From positions 13,116 to 77,115 of the forward strand of contig URSD01000007.1 in NCBI GenBank assembly GCA_900550395.1: a stretch of 64,000 nt of DNA, read 5' to 3'. Under the pieces are notes generated by a model. It was not told where the DNA came from and searched no databases. It was given only the letters and a program-made list of their open reading frames with translations. The translations under genes were made by a program, and so were the position numbers. Shown in pieces: positions 35,676 through 44,523 of this stretch (positions are counted from its first letter, which is position 1; every line of letters starts with the position of its first letter). The stretch comes from an uncultured Porphyromonadaceae bacterium. Lineage in GTDB: Bacteria; Bacteroidota; Bacteroidia; Bacteroidales; Muribaculaceae.

Positions 35676-37807
35676 TTTATGAGGATGGGCATGCCGTCTT
35701 CACGCAGCGATTCGAGGACTGCGAAAGTAGCCTTTGTCACGGAGAAAATCTGGTCGAGGGGTATCGGCAGCTTGCCGTTGGAGAGGTCGGCGAAGAACTC
35801 GCGCATCATCTCGGGCTGGCCCTTGTCCTGGTTGGCTTTCTTCAGTTTCTCGGTCTTGCCGCCATAAATTTCCGCGCGGCGGAAATCGTGGATGATGCCC
35901 GTGATGCCCGCATGATAGGCTTCGAAATATTCCTTCGGGAGCGATTTGGAGCCGTTGGCATAATAGGCTATCACGCCCGTCGAGCCATTGGCAAAGCTGA
36001 CGAGTATGTTGACTGTGTCGTTCAGCCCCTCGGGGTCGGGAAGCGCCGAAGCACTCACCTTCACGGGATTGGAGCCGCACATGTACGTCATAAGGTCGAC
36101 GAAGTGGCATACCTCGCCGATGATGCGTCCGCCGCCTACGGTCGGGTCCTGGATCCAGTGCGACGACGGAATCGAGCCTGCATTGATGCGGTAGATCATC
36201 GACATCTTGCCCGAGCCGAGGCGCTTTTTCAGCATCCTGGCGAAGGGAGAAAAGCGGCGGTTGAAACCTATCATCACACCGTTGCCCTTTTCTGCCGTCA
36301 GGCTCTCTATCTCCATCAGCTCGTCGAGCGTTAGGCATAGCGGCTTCTCGACGTAGACGTTCTTTCCGGCGCGGAGAGCGTCGATGACATAGCGCGCATG
36401 GGTGTCGTGTCGCGTCGTGATGAACACGGTGTTGATTCGCGGGTCGCCGAGTATCACGTTCTCGTCCGACGTGCATTTTTCAAAGTGGAATTTCTCTGCC
36501 ACACGCTTGGACGTGGTGCCGGAATTTGTCATCACGGCTATGCGACTTGCCACCGACCGGTCGGGCAGATTGGGCAGGAGGTTGCCCTGCGCGTAGGACC
36601 CCGCGCCGATGAAAGCGATGCCGGGAACGTCGGCAGGCGTGAACTCACCCGTAGCTATGGTGTTGGCCTTATGGTCCTTGGTGACGTCATATTCAAGCAA
36701 TATGCCGAGGAAGGGCTCGGTGCGCTTCAGCACAATGTCGTAGGCTCCGGGCGCCTCTTCAAACTTGAACACGTGCGTCGTAAGATACGCAGGGTCGAGG
36801 CGGCCGTTCTGTATCAGCTGCTGGAAAGCCTGCATGTTGCGCTTCTCGGTCCAGCGCACATAGGCCGCGGGGTAGTCCTGACCTTTTTCCTCGTAGTTGA
36901 GGTCGTAGCGGCCGGGACCGTATGAGCACGACATGCGCAGCTCGAGCTCCTTCTTGTAATAGTCCGGCTCGCGGTCGAAACCCGTCGGCACGGCACCGAG
37001 CACGACTACGCGCCCTTTTCTGCGGCAGATGGATCCGGCGAAATTCACCGGGTCGAGGCTCGATGTGGCAGCGGCGATGATGACTGCATCAACTCCGCGG
37101 CCGTCAGTATAATCGAGTATACGGTCCTTGATTCCGGGTTCGTTGCGTGCGATGGCAAGGTCAGCACAATGCTCGGCTGCGGTACGCACCGCAGCGGGAG
37201 ACACGTCTATGCCCACGACATTGACACCCGACGCGCGCAGCTCCAGGCAAGCCAGCTGGCCTATCAGGCCGAGACCGATGACGGCGCAGGTTTCGCCGAG
37301 GCGCATGTCGGCCTGGCGCACACCCTGCAGCGCTATCGCGCCGAGCGTATTGTAGCAGGCCTTGGCAAGGTCGGCATCGGGCGACAGCTTGACGCACAGA
37401 TTGACGGGAACGCTGACTACTTCGGCATGATTGGCATAACCGGCGCCCGCACAGGCCACAAGGTCGCCCACCTTGAACTCCGTGACGTCATCGGCCACGG
37501 CTATGACCTCACCGGCCGAACTGTAGCCCAGCGGAGAATATGCGTCAAGCTTCTTCATCACGGCGCGATAAGTCTGCACCACGCCCTGCTGGCGAAGCTT
37601 CTCAAGCACCTGTTTGACTTGTTGGGGTCGTTCTTTGGCCTTGCCTATCAGGCTCTTGCGCGCAGCTTTTACGGTCGACCCCTCAGTGCCTGCGCTTATG
37701 AGCGAATAATGATTCTTCACAAGCACCATCCCGGCCGAGAGCTGGGGCACCGGCAGTTCCTGAATAACCATCTCGCCCGAACCGAGCTTCTGGGTCAATT
37801 GTTCCAT
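35672..37807 (-). CDS. bi-domain oxidoreductase (zinc alcohol dehydrogenase + Gfo/Idh/MocA)
   Basis: 711 residues. Residues ~1-350 are a medium-chain dehydrogenase (GYSSAGEVIAVADDVTEFKV, then VGDLVACAGAGYANHAE and the nucleotide site CAVIGLGLIGQLACLELRAS). The second half, from ~390, is a Gfo/Idh/MocA domain (GIAFIGAGSYAQGNLLPNLP, GKNVYVEKPLCLTLDELMEI). This fusion recurs in sugar nucleotide and surface-polysaccharide loci of Bacteroidota. It is the first gene of the operon with a glycosyltransferase and a CapK-like gene. Alcohol dehydrogenase cysteine ligands for catalytic zinc are not evident, so the first half may be zinc-free. Confidence 0.88.
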   Translation of the reverse strand: MEQLTQKLGSGEMVIQELPVPQLSAGMVLVKNHYSLISAGTEGSTVKAARKSLIGKAKERPQQVKQVLEKLRQQGVVQTYRAVMKKLDAYSPLGYSSAGEVIAVADDVTEFKVGDLVACAGAGYANHAEVVSVPVNLCVKLSPDADLAKACYNTLGAIALQGVRQADMRLGETCAVIGLGLIGQLACLELRASGVNVVGIDVSPAAVRTAAEHCADLAIARNEPGIKDRILDYTDGRGVDAVIIAAATSSLDPVNFAGSICRRKGRVVVLGAVPTGFDREPDYYKKELELRMSCSYGPGRYDLNYEEKGQDYPAAYVRWTEKRNMQAFQQLIQNGRLDPAYLTTHVFKFEEAPGAYDIVLKRTEPFLGILLEYDVTKDHKANTIATGEFTPADVPGIAFIGAGSYAQGNLLPNLPDRSVASRIAVMTNSGTTSKRVAEKFHFEKCTSDENVILGDPRINTVFITTRHDTHARYVIDALRAGKNVYVEKPLCLTLDELMEIESLTAEKGNGVMIGFNRRFSPFARMLKKRLGSGKMSMIYRINAGSIPSSHWIQDPTVGGGRIIGEVCHFVDLMTYMCGSNPVKVSASALPDPEGLNDTVNILVSFANGSTGVIAYYANGSKSLPKEYFEAYHAGITGIIHDFRRAEIYGGKTEKLKKANQDKGQPEMMREFFADLSNGKLPIPLDQIFSVTKATFAVLESLREDGMPILIK

Positions 37808-37878
37808 ATCTGTATCCTAATTGAATTTACCTTAAGAAGTTGTTTAAAAACAGAACTGACTTCCATAGCATAACACTA

Positions 37879-37910
37879 CAAAAGTACAAAATAACATTGA
37901 TACCTGCAAA
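37879..37910 (-). promoter_or_regulatory. promoter TTTG-N20-TACTTTTG (leftward)
   Basis: Read on the minus strand, TTTG (37910-37907) precedes TACTTTTG (37886-37879) by exactly 20 bp. It drives the bi-domain/glycosyltransferase/CapK operon, with a leader of about 65 nt. Confidence 0.75.
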
Positions 37911-37915
37911 TGCAA

Positions 37916-37947
37916 GCGAATCCGGCGGATAAATCCGTCGGATTCGC
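37916..37947 (-). terminator. long hairpin after tsf
   Basis: GCGAATCCG and CGGAT on one arm pair with ATCCG and CGGATTCGC on the other, about 15 pairs with one G-T and a 2-nt loop, 26 nt past the tsf stop. The following minus-strand sequence is only T-moderate. It sits directly upstream of the next operon's promoter. Confidence 0.65.
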
Positions 37948-37973
37948 TATATTGTCGGGAGTATGACCCGAGA

Positions 37974-38966
37974 TTAGTCCTCGTTGAGGTTGACGCGCTT
38001 GAAAGCGACAGCCACGAGACCCTTCTGGGTCTGCTCGAGGTACTGGCCTACGGTGAGCTTGCTGTCCTGAACATATTCCTGCTCCATGAGGCAGCTCTCC
38101 TTGAAGAACTTGTTCAGACGGCCGTTGGCGATGTTCTGAATCATTGCCTCGGGGAGGTTGGCAGCCTTTGCCTCGGCTGTCTCGCTCATGATCTTGCGGG
38201 CCTTCTCGGCGTCCTCGGCTGTGATCCAGCCCTTGGTGATGTTGCTCTCGATGTGGTCCTCGGAGTCGAAGTGGTTGGGGTTGAGACCGGCCTTCTTGAG
38301 GGCAGCCTCAACGGCCTTGCGGATCTGCTCCTGCTTGGTCTTCTCGACAGCCACGGCGATTTCCTGGTCGATTGTGGCCTGGGGCACGTCGTTGCGGCTG
38401 CAAGCCACGGGGTTCATGGATGCAATCTGCATGCACACTTCGCGGCCCACCTGTGCGTCAACACCGGGGAGATTGAAGCCCACGATAGCGGCAAGCTTGT
38501 TGTTGAAGTGGTTGTAGGCGGCGGTGGAGGGAGCCTCTACAATCTCGTAGGCACCGATTTCGGTCTTCTCGCCGGTTTTGCCGGACTCCTCGGTCACGAG
38601 GTCGGCGACGGTGAGGCCGTCAACGGTGAGGGCCTTGAGCTCGTCGACAGTCTTGCAGCGGTTGGCTACAGCGAGGTCGAGAAGCTTTTTGGCGAGGCTC
38701 ACGAAACCTTCGTTCTTGGCTACGAAGTCTGTCTCGCAGTTGAGAGCGAGGATAGCGGCAAAGTCGCCTTCGTTCTTGGAGAGCACGCAGCCTTCGGCAG
38801 CGGTGCGGTCCTCGCGCTTGGCTGCGACGGCCTGACCTTTCTTGCGAAGGATTTCAACGGCTTTTTCGATGTCGCCGTCGGTCTCGGCGAGGGCTTTTTT
38901 GCAGTCCATCAGGCCGGCGCTGGTAAGGTGGCGCAGCTTGGTGATTTCTGCCATTGTGATTGCCAT
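37974..38966 (-). CDS. tsf: translation elongation factor Ts
   Basis: 330 residues. It exchanges GDP for GTP on EF-Tu. The N-terminal UBA-like motif MAEITKLRHLTSAGLMDCKK (the conserved TDF/DCK segment) and GDFAAILALNCETDFVAKNE are unmistakable. I start at MAITMAEITK rather than a farther upstream ATG because homologues begin there. It follows rpsB in the usual ribosomal order, 125 bp downstream. Confidence 0.95.
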   Translation of the reverse strand: MAITMAEITKLRHLTSAGLMDCKKALAETDGDIEKAVEILRKKGQAVAAKREDRTAAEGCVLSKNEGDFAAILALNCETDFVAKNEGFVSLAKKLLDLAVANRCKTVDELKALTVDGLTVADLVTEESGKTGEKTEIGAYEIVEAPSTAAYNHFNNKLAAIVGFNLPGVDAQVGREVCMQIASMNPVACSRNDVPQATIDQEIAVAVEKTKQEQIRKAVEAALKKAGLNPNHFDSEDHIESNITKGWITAEDAEKARKIMSETAEAKAANLPEAMIQNIANGRLNKFFKESCLMEQEYVQDSKLTVGQYLEQTQKGLVAVAFKRVNLNED

Positions 38967-39091
38967 ATGTAATGCTGTTTTAGGGTTGTTTATCTTGCTT
39001 GAAAAATATCCTGCATATATCAGTTGAGTTTTCAACCCGGTGTCGCGGGATGCGCGGCACTGAATTGAAAACTCAATACCTTATTACGCGA

Positions 39092-39943
39092 TTATTCTGC
39101 GGCTTCCTCTGCTGCGGGAGCTTCAGCGGCCTCCTCGGCGGGAGCAGCAGCTGCTTCGGGCTCGGCGTCGGCGCGGCGCACACGGCGGCGTTCGCGGCGG
39201 GGAGCTTTTTCGGCTGCGTCCTTCTCGGCGTCCTTGTCGGTGTCTACCTTCTCGACCTTGCGCTCCTCAAGGCCTTCGGCCATTGCGGAAGTGATGGTGT
39301 CGAGCACGAGCTCGATGCTCTTGCTGGCATCATCGTTGCAGGGGATAACGAAGTCAACGCCGTTGGGGTCGCTGTTGGTGTCGACCATAGCGAACACGGG
39401 GATACCGAGACGGTTGGCCTCCGCAACGGCGATGTGCTCCTTGAGCACGTCGACAACGAACAGTGCGCTGGGCAGACGGTTGAGGTCGGCGATGGAGCCG
39501 AGGGTCTTCTCGAGCTTGGCGCGCTGGCGGGAGATCTGAAGACGCTCACGCTTGGAGAGGTTGTCGAATGTGCCGTCCTTGGTCATGCGGTCGATGGTGG
39601 TCATCTTCTTCACGGCCTTGCGGATGGTGGGGAAGTTGGTGAGCATACCGCCGGGCCAGCGCTCGATGACGTAAGGCATGTTGATGGCCGATGCCTTGTC
39701 AGCGAGAACCTGCTTAGCCTGCTTCTTGGTTGCTACGAAGAGCACCTTTTTGCCCTGCTTGGCGATATTCTTGAGTGCGGCGGCAGCCTCGTCGAGCTTG
39801 GCGGCCGTCTTATAGAGGTCGATGATGTGGATACCGTTGCGCTCCATGAAGATGTAAGGAGCCATGGCGGGATTCCATTTGCGTTTGAGGTGGCCGAAAT
39901 GGCATCCTGCCTCGAGGAGTTGGTCAAAAGTGGGTGTTGCCAT
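39092..39943 (-). CDS. rpsB: 30S ribosomal protein S2
   Basis: 283 residues, starting MATPTFDQLLEAGCHFGHLK. The S2 landmarks RKWNPAMAPYIFMERNGIHI and GIPVFAMVDTNSDPNGVDFV are present. The C-terminal ~55 residues are an extension rich in Ala and Glu with an Arg block (RRERRRVRRADAEPEAAAAP), longer than in most bacteria but seen in Bacteroidota. I reject the upstream ATG since it adds a non-homologous leader. The gene sits between rpsI and tsf. Confidence 0.95.
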   Translation of the reverse strand: MATPTFDQLLEAGCHFGHLKRKWNPAMAPYIFMERNGIHIIDLYKTAAKLDEAAAALKNIAKQGKKVLFVATKKQAKQVLADKASAINMPYVIERWPGGMLTNFPTIRKAVKKMTTIDRMTKDGTFDNLSKRERLQISRQRAKLEKTLGSIADLNRLPSALFVVDVLKEHIAVAEANRLGIPVFAMVDTNSDPNGVDFVIPCNDDASKSIELVLDTITSAMAEGLEERKVEKVDTDKDAEKDAAEKAPRRERRRVRRADAEPEAAAAPAEEAAEAPAAEEAAE

Positions 39944-40081
39944 ACTTTTAATTGTAGTTTGTTTACGTTCTTGTGGGATAAGCAAGCGTGCGGTAGGGAA
40001 CGTGTCCATCCACGCGCTTTAGATACTAAACACTGATATGCGGTGCGGATTGCTGTCAGGCGCGTGCGCCTTGCAGAATCT

Positions 40082-40468
40082 TTAACGCTTGCTGAACTGG
40101 AAGTGACGGCGTGCCTTGGGCTGACCGGGCTTTTTACGCTCGACGGCGCGTGCGTCGCGGGTCATGAAGCCTGCCTTGCGGAGAACGGCCTTGTCGTCGG
40201 GATTGATTTTCACCAGAGCGCGGGCGATAGCGAGACGCAGAGCCTCGGCCTGGCCTTTGAAGCCACCGCCGTCGAGGTTGACGTGGATGTCGTACTTCTC
40301 GGCTGCTTCGAGTGTGTTCAGGGGCTGCTTTACGACAAACTGAAGAATCGGAGAGGGGAAGTAAACTTCGAGGGGGCGCTTGTTGATAGTGATGACGCCG
40401 TTACCTTCCTTGAGGATAACGCGTGCGACGGCGGCCTTACGACGGCCTACTGCATTTATATTTTCCAT
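40082..40468 (-). CDS. rpsI: 30S ribosomal protein S9
   Basis: 128 residues. Typical features: GRRKAAVARVILKEGNGVIT near the N-terminus and the basic tail AGFMTRDARAVERKKPGQPK ending FQFSKR. The C-terminal Lys-Arg contacts the P-site tRNA. It lies 8 bp after rplM and 138 bp before rpsB in the same leftward operon. Confidence 0.96.
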   Translation of the reverse strand: MENINAVGRRKAAVARVILKEGNGVITINKRPLEVYFPSPILQFVVKQPLNTLEAAEKYDIHVNLDGGGFKGQAEALRLAIARALVKINPDDKAVLRKAGFMTRDARAVERKKPGQPKARRHFQFSKR

Positions 40469-40476
40469 GCTTGCGA

Positions 40477-40956
40477 TTATTTCAGAGTGTTAACATCAAC
40501 AACGACGGGGTTCTGAGCTGCATGAGGATGCTCGGGGCCGTTGTACACGTGCATGTTCTCGATGAGGCGGCGGCCCAGACGGTTCTTGGGCAGCATACCC
40601 TTCATCACGCGGATGAACAGGGGGTTCATGCCGGGCTTCACATGCTTGTTGAAGCTCTTCTTGATGAGTACCTCGGGAGTGAGCTCACGCTGACCGCCGG
40701 GATAGCCGGTGTAGTTGAGATAGATACGGTCGGTCATCTTTTTACCGGTGAGGCGTACCTTCTCGGCGTTGATGATGATAACATTGTCGCCGCACTCCAC
40801 GTTGGGGGAGTAGCTGGGCTTGTTCTTGCCGCGGAGCAGCAGGGCGACTTTCGAGCACAGACGGCCAAGGGGCTGGTCGGTTGCGTCAATCACCACCCAC
40901 TGGTGTTCTACGCTCTGTGCGTTCGGTGAAAGGGTTTTGTAGCTTAAAGTATCCAC
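40477..40956 (-). CDS. rplM: 50S ribosomal protein L13
   Basis: 159 residues, starting MDTLSYKTLS with a GTG initiation codon, exactly where Bacteroidota homologues begin. WVVIDATDQPLGRLCSKVAL and VIIINAEKVRLTGKKMTDRI are the family blocks. It heads the rplM-rpsI-rpsB-tsf operon. The ~106-nt leader between the promoter and the start is a likely place for L13-mediated autoregulation (inference). Confidence 0.96.
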   Translation of the reverse strand: MDTLSYKTLSPNAQSVEHQWVVIDATDQPLGRLCSKVALLLRGKNKPSYSPNVECGDNVIIINAEKVRLTGKKMTDRIYLNYTGYPGGQRELTPEVLIKKSFNKHVKPGMNPLFIRVMKGMLPKNRLGRRLIENMHVYNGPEHPHAAQNPVVVDVNTLK

Positions 40957-41069
40957 TTTAGTAATTGCTTGATTGATTGTTAACTATACATGCGGATTTC
41001 GGAGCGCTGCTCGGCCAAAAGCACATCGCCCGACTGCCGCTGAAACGTTAATTGGACATAATCGGCCTG

Positions 41070-41099
41070 CAAAGGTACGATTTTTTATTCAAACCGCAA
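41070..41099 (-). promoter_or_regulatory. promoter TTG-N19-TACCTTTG for rplM (leftward)
   Basis: On the minus strand TTG (41099-41097) is followed after 19 bp by TACCTTTG (41077-41070). It places the transcript start about 105 nt before rplM. Confidence 0.75.
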
Positions 41100-41172
41100 T
41101 GCATCACCGCATTTTTCTTCAAAAAAAATTCGGCGCGGCAATTGCAATGCGCGAGGGTACAAGGCTATAACG

Positions 41173-41313
41173 TCTGCGGCACACACCTCTCGGGAAGCAT
41201 GTGCCGCAGAAAGACGGAGCCTGGCTCCTCAGTTCAGGACGACGCCCTGAAACGCCGGGAGGGGCGCTGCATAGACACGGGCGAACTGACGTAGACGGCG
41301 CAGAGTCGACTCT
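41173..41313. other. GC-rich, strongly foldable noncoding island (candidate structured RNA)
   Basis: The 692-bp gap between rplM and the sigma gene holds no credible protein frame but has dense inverted repeats. TCTGCGGCACA (41173-41183) pairs with TGTGCCGCAGA (41200-41210), 11 bp perfect. TTCAGG pairs with CCTGAA (41233-41251). CGCC pairs with GGCG (41253-41266). TCAGTTC pairs at long range with GAACTGA (41229-41289). AGAGTCGACTCT (41302-41313) is a perfect palindrome. The GC-rich core contrasts with its AT-rich flanks. No TAnnTTTG box clearly drives it, so orientation is unknown. The remaining gap holds the rplM leader and the sigma promoter. Confidence 0.35.
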
Positions 41314-41487
41314 CGCGGACCGCCCTTGGCGTTACATGGTATTGAAGCAGGAGTGAATGGCGCACTGACGCCGGGAGTAGAGTTTTTACCCATAGGCAAT
41401 ATTGATGAATGGTTAGAAGTGCTATCAGTCTTATAACGCCGGAACCGCCGCTTTATTGCGTCGAAATGTTAAATAAACGAATCTATC

Positions 41488-41518
41488 TTGCAAAACCGTC
41501 GAAAATTTTGTACTTTTG
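41488..41518 (+). promoter_or_regulatory. promoter TTG-N20-TACTTTTG of the second sigma gene
   Basis: TTG (41488-41490), 20 bp, then TACTTTTG. The leader to the ATG is about 125 nt and contains a short GC-rich hairpin (GGCCGG with CCGGCC near 41544). Confidence 0.75.
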
Positions 41519-41648
41519 CATTCGTAATAGGTACAAGAGGGGGCCGGCCAGTTCCCGGCCAAGTATAAATCAATAATCATTATTCACTTTTTAATTCCAG
41601 ATTACGCCTATAGCACACAACTACGCTTAACTTTTTAAACAGATTAGA

Positions 41649-42239
41649 ATGCTATCAATGAAGACGTTGACCGACGATACGCTGGTCGCTTCTTATGTAC
41701 AGGGCAACAACGAGGCTTTTGACGAACTACTTGCACGCCACCAGGCGCGCATCTACAACTACATACTGATGATGGTGAAGAGCGAGGATGTGGCCAACGA
41801 CATCTTTCAGGACACCTTTGTGAAAGTGGTGACGACACTGAAGCAGGGGCGCTACACCGACACCGGACGCTTTGCCGCCTGGCTCACACGCATCGCCCGC
41901 AACCTCGTCATCGACTTTTTCCGTCAGGAGAAGAGCCTCGGCAAACTGTCGACCGACGACAGCGACATCGACATTCTCAACCGCCGCGAACTGAGCGACG
42001 GCACGATAGAGGACGAGATGATCGACCTGCAGATACAGGACGACGTGCGCTCGCTGTTGCGCCGCCTGCCCGACAATCAGCGACGCGTCATCGTCATGCG
42101 CTACTACAAGAATCTCTCGTTCAAGGAGATCGCTTCAGCCACGGGCGTGAGCATCAACACGGCCCTGGGCCGTATGCGCTACGCCATCCTCAACATGCGG
42201 CGCATGGCCGCGGAACACAACATAGAGCTTACGCGGTGA
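41649..42239 (+). CDS. sigma-70 family (ECF) RNA polymerase sigma factor
   Basis: 196 residues. Region 2 is visible in DVANDIFQDTFVKVVTTLKQ and RFAAWLTRIARNLVIDFFRQ. Region 4 lies in LRRLPDNQRRVIVMRYYKNL followed by the HTH SFKEIASATGVSINTALGRM. Unlike the sigma factor near the left end, no anti-sigma gene is adjacent; downstream genes are an amino-acid symporter and lgt. Start is uncertain by three codons (ATG 41658 gives MKTLTDD). It has a consensus promoter and an unusually long leader. Confidence 0.88.
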   Translation: MLSMKTLTDDTLVASYVQGNNEAFDELLARHQARIYNYILMMVKSEDVANDIFQDTFVKVVTTLKQGRYTDTGRFAAWLTRIARNLVIDFFRQEKSLGKLSTDDSDIDILNRRELSDGTIEDEMIDLQIQDDVRSLLRRLPDNQRRVIVMRYYKNLSFKEIASATGVSINTALGRMRYAILNMRRMAAEHNIELTR

Positions 42240-42261
42240 ACAGCCTCAAAGGCAGACCACA

Positions 42262-43644
42262 ATGGAACAATTCACGGAATTCATAACCCAGGCCGCCGAG
42301 CTGCTGTGCGGATATCCGCTGTTCATACTGCTCATAGGCGGCGGCCTGTATCTTTTCATCAGTTCCGGCATGGTGTCGCTGAGGCGGCTGCCGGCGGCCG
42401 TGCGCGAGCTGCGGCGAGGCAACGACAGCACCCGCGGACAGATCTCGTCGGTGCAGGCGCTCGCCTCCACCATAGGAGCCACCGTGGGACTCGGCAGTAT
42501 AGCCGGCGTAGCCATCGCGCTTGTGCTGGGCGGTCCCGGAGCCATCTTCTGGATGTGGGTCAGCGCCATAGTGGGCATGAGCACCAAGTATCACGAAGGA
42601 GTGCTGACAACCATGTACAAGGGCACCGACGACCGCGGCATACCCCAGGGAGGCACCATGCACATCATCGAGCGCGGACTCGGCCGTTCGTGGAAGCCCC
42701 TGGCGCGCTTCTTCGCCATCGCCGGCATGTTCGGCACGCTGTGCATCATGAACGCCAACCAGCTGACGGAAGCGTTCATGAGCACGTTCACCACTCCCGA
42801 CGGCATAGCGGCCAACGGCCTGCTGAGCAACGTGGGCGACATCCTCGGAATCAGCAACGCGCAGACCTACAAACTGCTGTTCGGCTGCGCCGTGTGCGCC
42901 GTTGTGTCGCTGGTGATATTCGGCGGCATCACCCGCATAGCCAACGTGGCCTCCATCCTGGTACCGTTCATGGTGGGACTGTACTTCATAGCCGTGCTGT
43001 ACATCATCATAAGCAACATCCACGGTGTGCCGGCCGTCATAGGCCGCATTTTCAGCGAGGCATTCAGTCTGCGGGCCGGATTCGGCGCCTTCATTGGCAT
43101 AGCAATAATCGGAGCGCGGCGCGCAGCACTCGTCAACGATGCCGGCATCGGCACAGCCACCCTCATGCACGGAGCGTCGCGCAACGAGACGCCTGTGCGC
43201 GAAGGCCTCATCGCCATGCTCGGGCCGAGCATCGATAGCGGCCTCGTGTGCACGCTGACAGCCCTTGCCATACTGCTGTGCGGCGATGTCGACGTGCAGG
43301 GCGTGCAGGGCCTGCAGGTGGCAGTGGGTGCCTTCAGCCGCGGCATACCCGGCGGAGAGTACCTGCTGATGCTGATAGTGGCCTGCTTCGCCCTGTCGTC
43401 GATGTTCAGCTATTCCTTCTACGGGAGTACGTGCGCGAGCTATCTTTTCGGCAGCAGAAGCGCCCGCTGGTACAAGCTCTTCTTCGTGCTGTCCATGATA
43501 GTCTTCGCAATGATTCCGCTTGAGGCCGCCGTGGGCGTATGCGACCTTTTCTACGCCCTTATGGCATTCGCAACCATGACTACAGTCCTCTACCTCAGTC
43601 CCAAGGTACGCGAGGCCACCCGGCAATATTTCAAGAAGAAATAA
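42262..43644 (+). CDS. sodium:alanine symporter family protein (AGCS)
   Basis: 460 residues with about eleven membrane helices. The AGCS signature is present in ISSVQALASTIGATVGLGSI and AGVAIALVLGGPGAIFWMWV, then GMSTKYHEGVLTTMYKGTD, and later GAFIGIAIIGARRAALVNDA. It imports alanine, glycine or a related amino acid with Na+ across the inner membrane. It begins 22 bp after the sigma gene and 12 bp before lgt, forming a three-gene run. Confidence 0.9.
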   Translation: MEQFTEFITQAAELLCGYPLFILLIGGGLYLFISSGMVSLRRLPAAVRELRRGNDSTRGQISSVQALASTIGATVGLGSIAGVAIALVLGGPGAIFWMWVSAIVGMSTKYHEGVLTTMYKGTDDRGIPQGGTMHIIERGLGRSWKPLARFFAIAGMFGTLCIMNANQLTEAFMSTFTTPDGIAANGLLSNVGDILGISNAQTYKLLFGCAVCAVVSLVIFGGITRIANVASILVPFMVGLYFIAVLYIIISNIHGVPAVIGRIFSEAFSLRAGFGAFIGIAIIGARRAALVNDAGIGTATLMHGASRNETPVREGLIAMLGPSIDSGLVCTLTALAILLCGDVDVQGVQGLQVAVGAFSRGIPGGEYLLMLIVACFALSSMFSYSFYGSTCASYLFGSRSARWYKLFFVLSMIVFAMIPLEAAVGVCDLFYALMAFATMTTVLYLSPKVREATRQYFKKK

Positions 43645-43656
43645 ATTTCTCAGATT

Positions 43657-44511
43657 ATGCTCGATTATATCGTCTGGAACGTTAATCCAGAGTTGATTAC
43701 CTGGCCTGTCACCATACGGTGGTACGGGCTGATGTTCGCTATCGGCTTCTGGCTCGGCTTCAATGTCGTGGCCCGTATGTTCAAGCGCGAGGGCGCACCC
43801 GAGCGCTGGATGGGCTCGCTGCTGATATATGTGGCGGTAGCCACCGTAGTGGGCGCGCGCTTAGGCCATGTGTTCTTCTACCAGTGGGACTACTATTCGC
43901 AGCACCCCCTGAAAATCCTCGCCACCTGGGAGGGCGGACTCGCAAGCCACGGAGGAGCCATCGGCATCATCATAGCCATAATACTCTACAGCATCTTCGT
44001 GACTAAGCGCAATCCGCTGTGGACGTTCGACCGCCTGACGGTAGCCATAGCCATGGTGGGCGGCCTCATACGCTTAGGCAACCTCATGAACAGCGAGATT
44101 TTCGGCCACGCCACCAGTCTGCCGTGGGGATTCATGTTCCCGCGCTCGGCCGAGTGGCATGCTTTCTATGAGGGCGTGCCGTGCCATCCGACGCAGCTGT
44201 ACGAGGCGTTCACTTACTTCGCGCTGTTCGGCCTCATGATGTGGATGTACTGGAAGCGCAACGCCGGCGAGCGTCCGGGCCTCCTGTTCGGCACATTCCT
44301 GACTGGTGTTTTTGGCGCACGCTTCCTTATCGAGTTCATAAAGAATCCGCAGGTTGCCTTCGAGGTGGGCATGACCCTGAACATGGGACAACTGCTGAGC
44401 ATCCCGTTTGTCATGCTCGGGATAGTCCTCATTGCCGTGGCGCTGAAGCGCCCGCGGGTACACATCGCCTACCCCGACCGTTGGGCGCCGGAGACACACA
44501 AAAAATCCTGA
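43657..44511 (+). CDS. lgt: prolipoprotein diacylglyceryl transferase
   Basis: 284 residues, polytopic inner-membrane enzyme. It transfers diacylglycerol from phosphatidylglycerol to lipobox cysteines, the first step of lipoprotein maturation. Key features: TIRWYGLMFAIGFWLGFNV, the GGLASHGGAIGIIIAIIL segment with the essential His-Gly-Gly, and the RLGNLMNSEIFG signature. VPCHPTQLYEAFTYF is the conserved HPTQLYE box. Many lipoproteins in this window depend on it. Confidence 0.94.
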   Translation: MLDYIVWNVNPELITWPVTIRWYGLMFAIGFWLGFNVVARMFKREGAPERWMGSLLIYVAVATVVGARLGHVFFYQWDYYSQHPLKILATWEGGLASHGGAIGIIIAIILYSIFVTKRNPLWTFDRLTVAIAMVGGLIRLGNLMNSEIFGHATSLPWGFMFPRSAEWHAFYEGVPCHPTQLYEAFTYFALFGLMMWMYWKRNAGERPGLLFGTFLTGVFGARFLIEFIKNPQVAFEVGMTLNMGQLLSIPFVMLGIVLIAVALKRPRVHIAYPDRWAPETHKKS

Positions 44512-44523
44512 CATCCGGGAGCC

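Noticed and set aside
38967..39035. Upstream in-frame ATG for tsf (23 more residues)
   Set aside because: The added leader is not homologous to EF-Ts, which starts at MAITMAEITK. Likewise the longer starts of rpsB, glnS and mltG were rejected.
41052..41294. Short open frames in the rplM-sigma gap
   Set aside because: They have no homology-like pattern and overlap the leftward rplM promoter and the inverted-repeat island; composition is noncoding.
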